This document shows positions 35,793-36,662 of a DNA stretch of 36,662 nucleotides, piece after piece (the first letter of the stretch is position 1; each line of letters opens with the position of its first letter). The position numbers and the translations under genes were made by a program. Origin of the DNA: Inquilinus sp039594555 (GTDB lineage Bacteria; Pseudomonadota; Alphaproteobacteria; DSM-16000; Inquilinaceae); assembly GCF_039594555.1 (NCBI RefSeq), contig NZ_JBCNNF010000013.1, positions 1 to 36,662 of the forward strand. Direction: 5' to 3'. The notes beneath the pieces are model-generated. The model was not told the DNA's origin, made no database searches, and saw only the letters and a program-made list of their open reading frames with translations.

Positions 35793-36662
35793 TTAAGCCT
35801 CGCTCTGCGAATCGCCCTTCAGCACGGCCGCCACCTCGGGATGACCGAAATGCTCGGCCCAGCCGAACGGCGTGCTGTTGTAGGTCCGGTCGCGGACGGC
35901 CGGGTCCGCTCCGTGCTGCAGCAGCAGCCGGGCCGCGCGGGGATCGTTGGCCCAGCCGGCCGCCATGTGCAGCGGCGTGACGTCGGCGGTGTCGCCCCAG
36001 ATGGCGCGCCGGTCGACATCCGCTCCCTGCGCCAGCAGCCACTCCACCGCCTCGGCGCGATGGCACAGCAGTGCCCAGTGCAGCGCCGCCCCGTTGTGCG
36101 GCACGCCGTTGATATCGGCGCCGCGAGCCAGCAGCGCTGCCATCGCCTCGATCCGCCCGCCGCGGGCCGCCCAGGTCAGCGCCTCGTCCAGCACCTCCTG
36201 CGCTGCGCCGGTCATGTGCCATTCCGGGAAGCCGCTATGCGGCCGGTAGAAGCCGCGATGGTATCCCGCCTCCGGCCGCAGAGTGCCATCGGCCGCGAAG
36301 AACAGCCCGACTAGGTCCATCCGCCCGAGGCCGGCGGCGATGCGCAGGTTCAGCGGCGCCACCACCTCCGCCGCCAGCCGTTCCGCCATCGCCGCGTGGC
36401 CCCAGAACAGCGCCACCGCCAGCGGCGTGCCGCCGTCCCAGTAAGCCTCTGCTTCGACTGACCCGCCGGCCGCGATCAACCGGTCGAGCAGGGCCAGCCG
36501 CGCCTCACGGTCGCCACGACCACCACCATAGGCGATGTCGTGCAGCGGCCCCCAGCCCTTGTCGTTGGTGAGGGCCGGGTCGGCCCCGGCGTCGAGCAGG
36601 TCGTCGGCCAGGACCAGCCGGTTCATCGAGATCGCCAGCATCAGCAGCCGGTTGCCATTGGT
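35793..36662 (-). CDS. Ankyrin-repeat protein, partial (5' end beyond the window)
   Basis: At least 289 residues of an ankyrin-repeat protein are present; the frame stays open to the last base (TNGNRLLMLAIS before the first internal ATG), so the start is outside. About six repeats are visible, for example LLDAGADPALTNDKGWGPLH, LIAAGGSVEAEAYWDGGTPL, ALLARGADINGVPHNGAALH, LLAQGADVDRRAIWGDTADV and LLLQHGADPAVRDRTYNSTP. Ankyrin proteins mediate protein binding; no partner is evident. A stretch near the middle (LRPEAGYHRGFYRPHSGFPE) departs from the repeat pattern and may be a loop or degenerate repeats. The C-terminus is short and acidic. Confidence 0.9.
   Translation of the reverse strand, partial: TNGNRLLMLAISMNRLVLADDLLDAGADPALTNDKGWGPLHDIAYGGGRGDREARLALLDRLIAAGGSVEAEAYWDGGTPLAVALFWGHAAMAERLAAEVVAPLNLRIAAGLGRMDLVGLFFAADGTLRPEAGYHRGFYRPHSGFPEWHMTGAAQEVLDEALTWAARGGRIEAMAALLARGADINGVPHNGAALHWALLCHRAEAVEWLLAQGADVDRRAIWGDTADVTPLHMAAGWANDPRAARLLLQHGADPAVRDRTYNSTPFGWAEHFGHPEVAAVLKGDSQSEA

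Overview
The window is 36.7 kb of GC-rich chromosomal DNA from an alphaproteobacterium, most likely of the order Rhodospirillales; the genus cannot be fixed from sequence alone. The signs are a fused IspD-IspF enzyme, a pyruvate dehydrogenase E1 beta subunit with its own lipoyl domain, adjacent ntrBC, the secG-pyrG-kdsA / eno-ftsB-pdhABC-lpdA-lipA-coq10 backbone, and palindromic intergenic repeats of types that are common in this class. Nearly every gene is a housekeeping gene and coding density is high. I see no prophage, transposase or CRISPR array.

Layout. 5-2598 (minus): ntrB-ntrC nitrogen two-component system, overlapping by 4 bp. 2847-3842 (plus): a secreted OmpA-domain protein ending in a strong terminator. 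3960-6111 (plus): ispDF-pgpA-cinA, translationally coupled (isoprenoid precursors, phosphatidylglycerol, NMN recycling), followed by an exported TAP-like alpha/beta hydrolase whose 3' end overlaps convergent coq10. 7667-16985 (minus): eno-ftsB-pdhA-pdhB-pdhC-lpdA-lipA-coq10. This block links enolase, the pyruvate dehydrogenase complex, lipoate synthesis for its E2 and E1 beta lipoyl domains, and ubiquinone function. 17187-20983: an accessory segment with a cyclopropane-fatty-acid synthase, a ParDE-like toxin-antitoxin pair, and a LysR regulator divergent from an MDR oxidoreductase. It lies between kdsA and eno. 20989-23889 (minus): secG-pyrG-kdsA. 24102-26432 (plus): an orphan molybdenum hydroxylase large subunit. 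26563-28417 (minus): DUF4406 protein-NudK-like Nudix-LysR, overlapping. 28533-34149 (minus): prolyl oligopeptidase, guaB, rlmE, ppx. 34323-34396: tRNA-Gln(CUG). 34540-36662: a small secreted unknown, a polytopic membrane protein, and a partial ankyrin-repeat protein that runs off the right edge.

The most interesting layer is not protein-coding. Several short intergenic gaps hold long, branched palindromes. The best is a 269-bp element at 8213-8481 with 33-bp terminal inverted repeats and two internal arms, predicted to fold as a three-way junction. Its right end supplies the last codons and the stop codon of lipA, and the only mismatch between its two 33-bp ends is the base that creates that stop codon. 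Two copies of a second palindrome (15594-15671 and 30665-30742) have identical arms in opposite orientation. A third (26466-26555) folds as a four-way cruciform. A fourth structured stretch (11036-11138) separates pdhC from lpdA.
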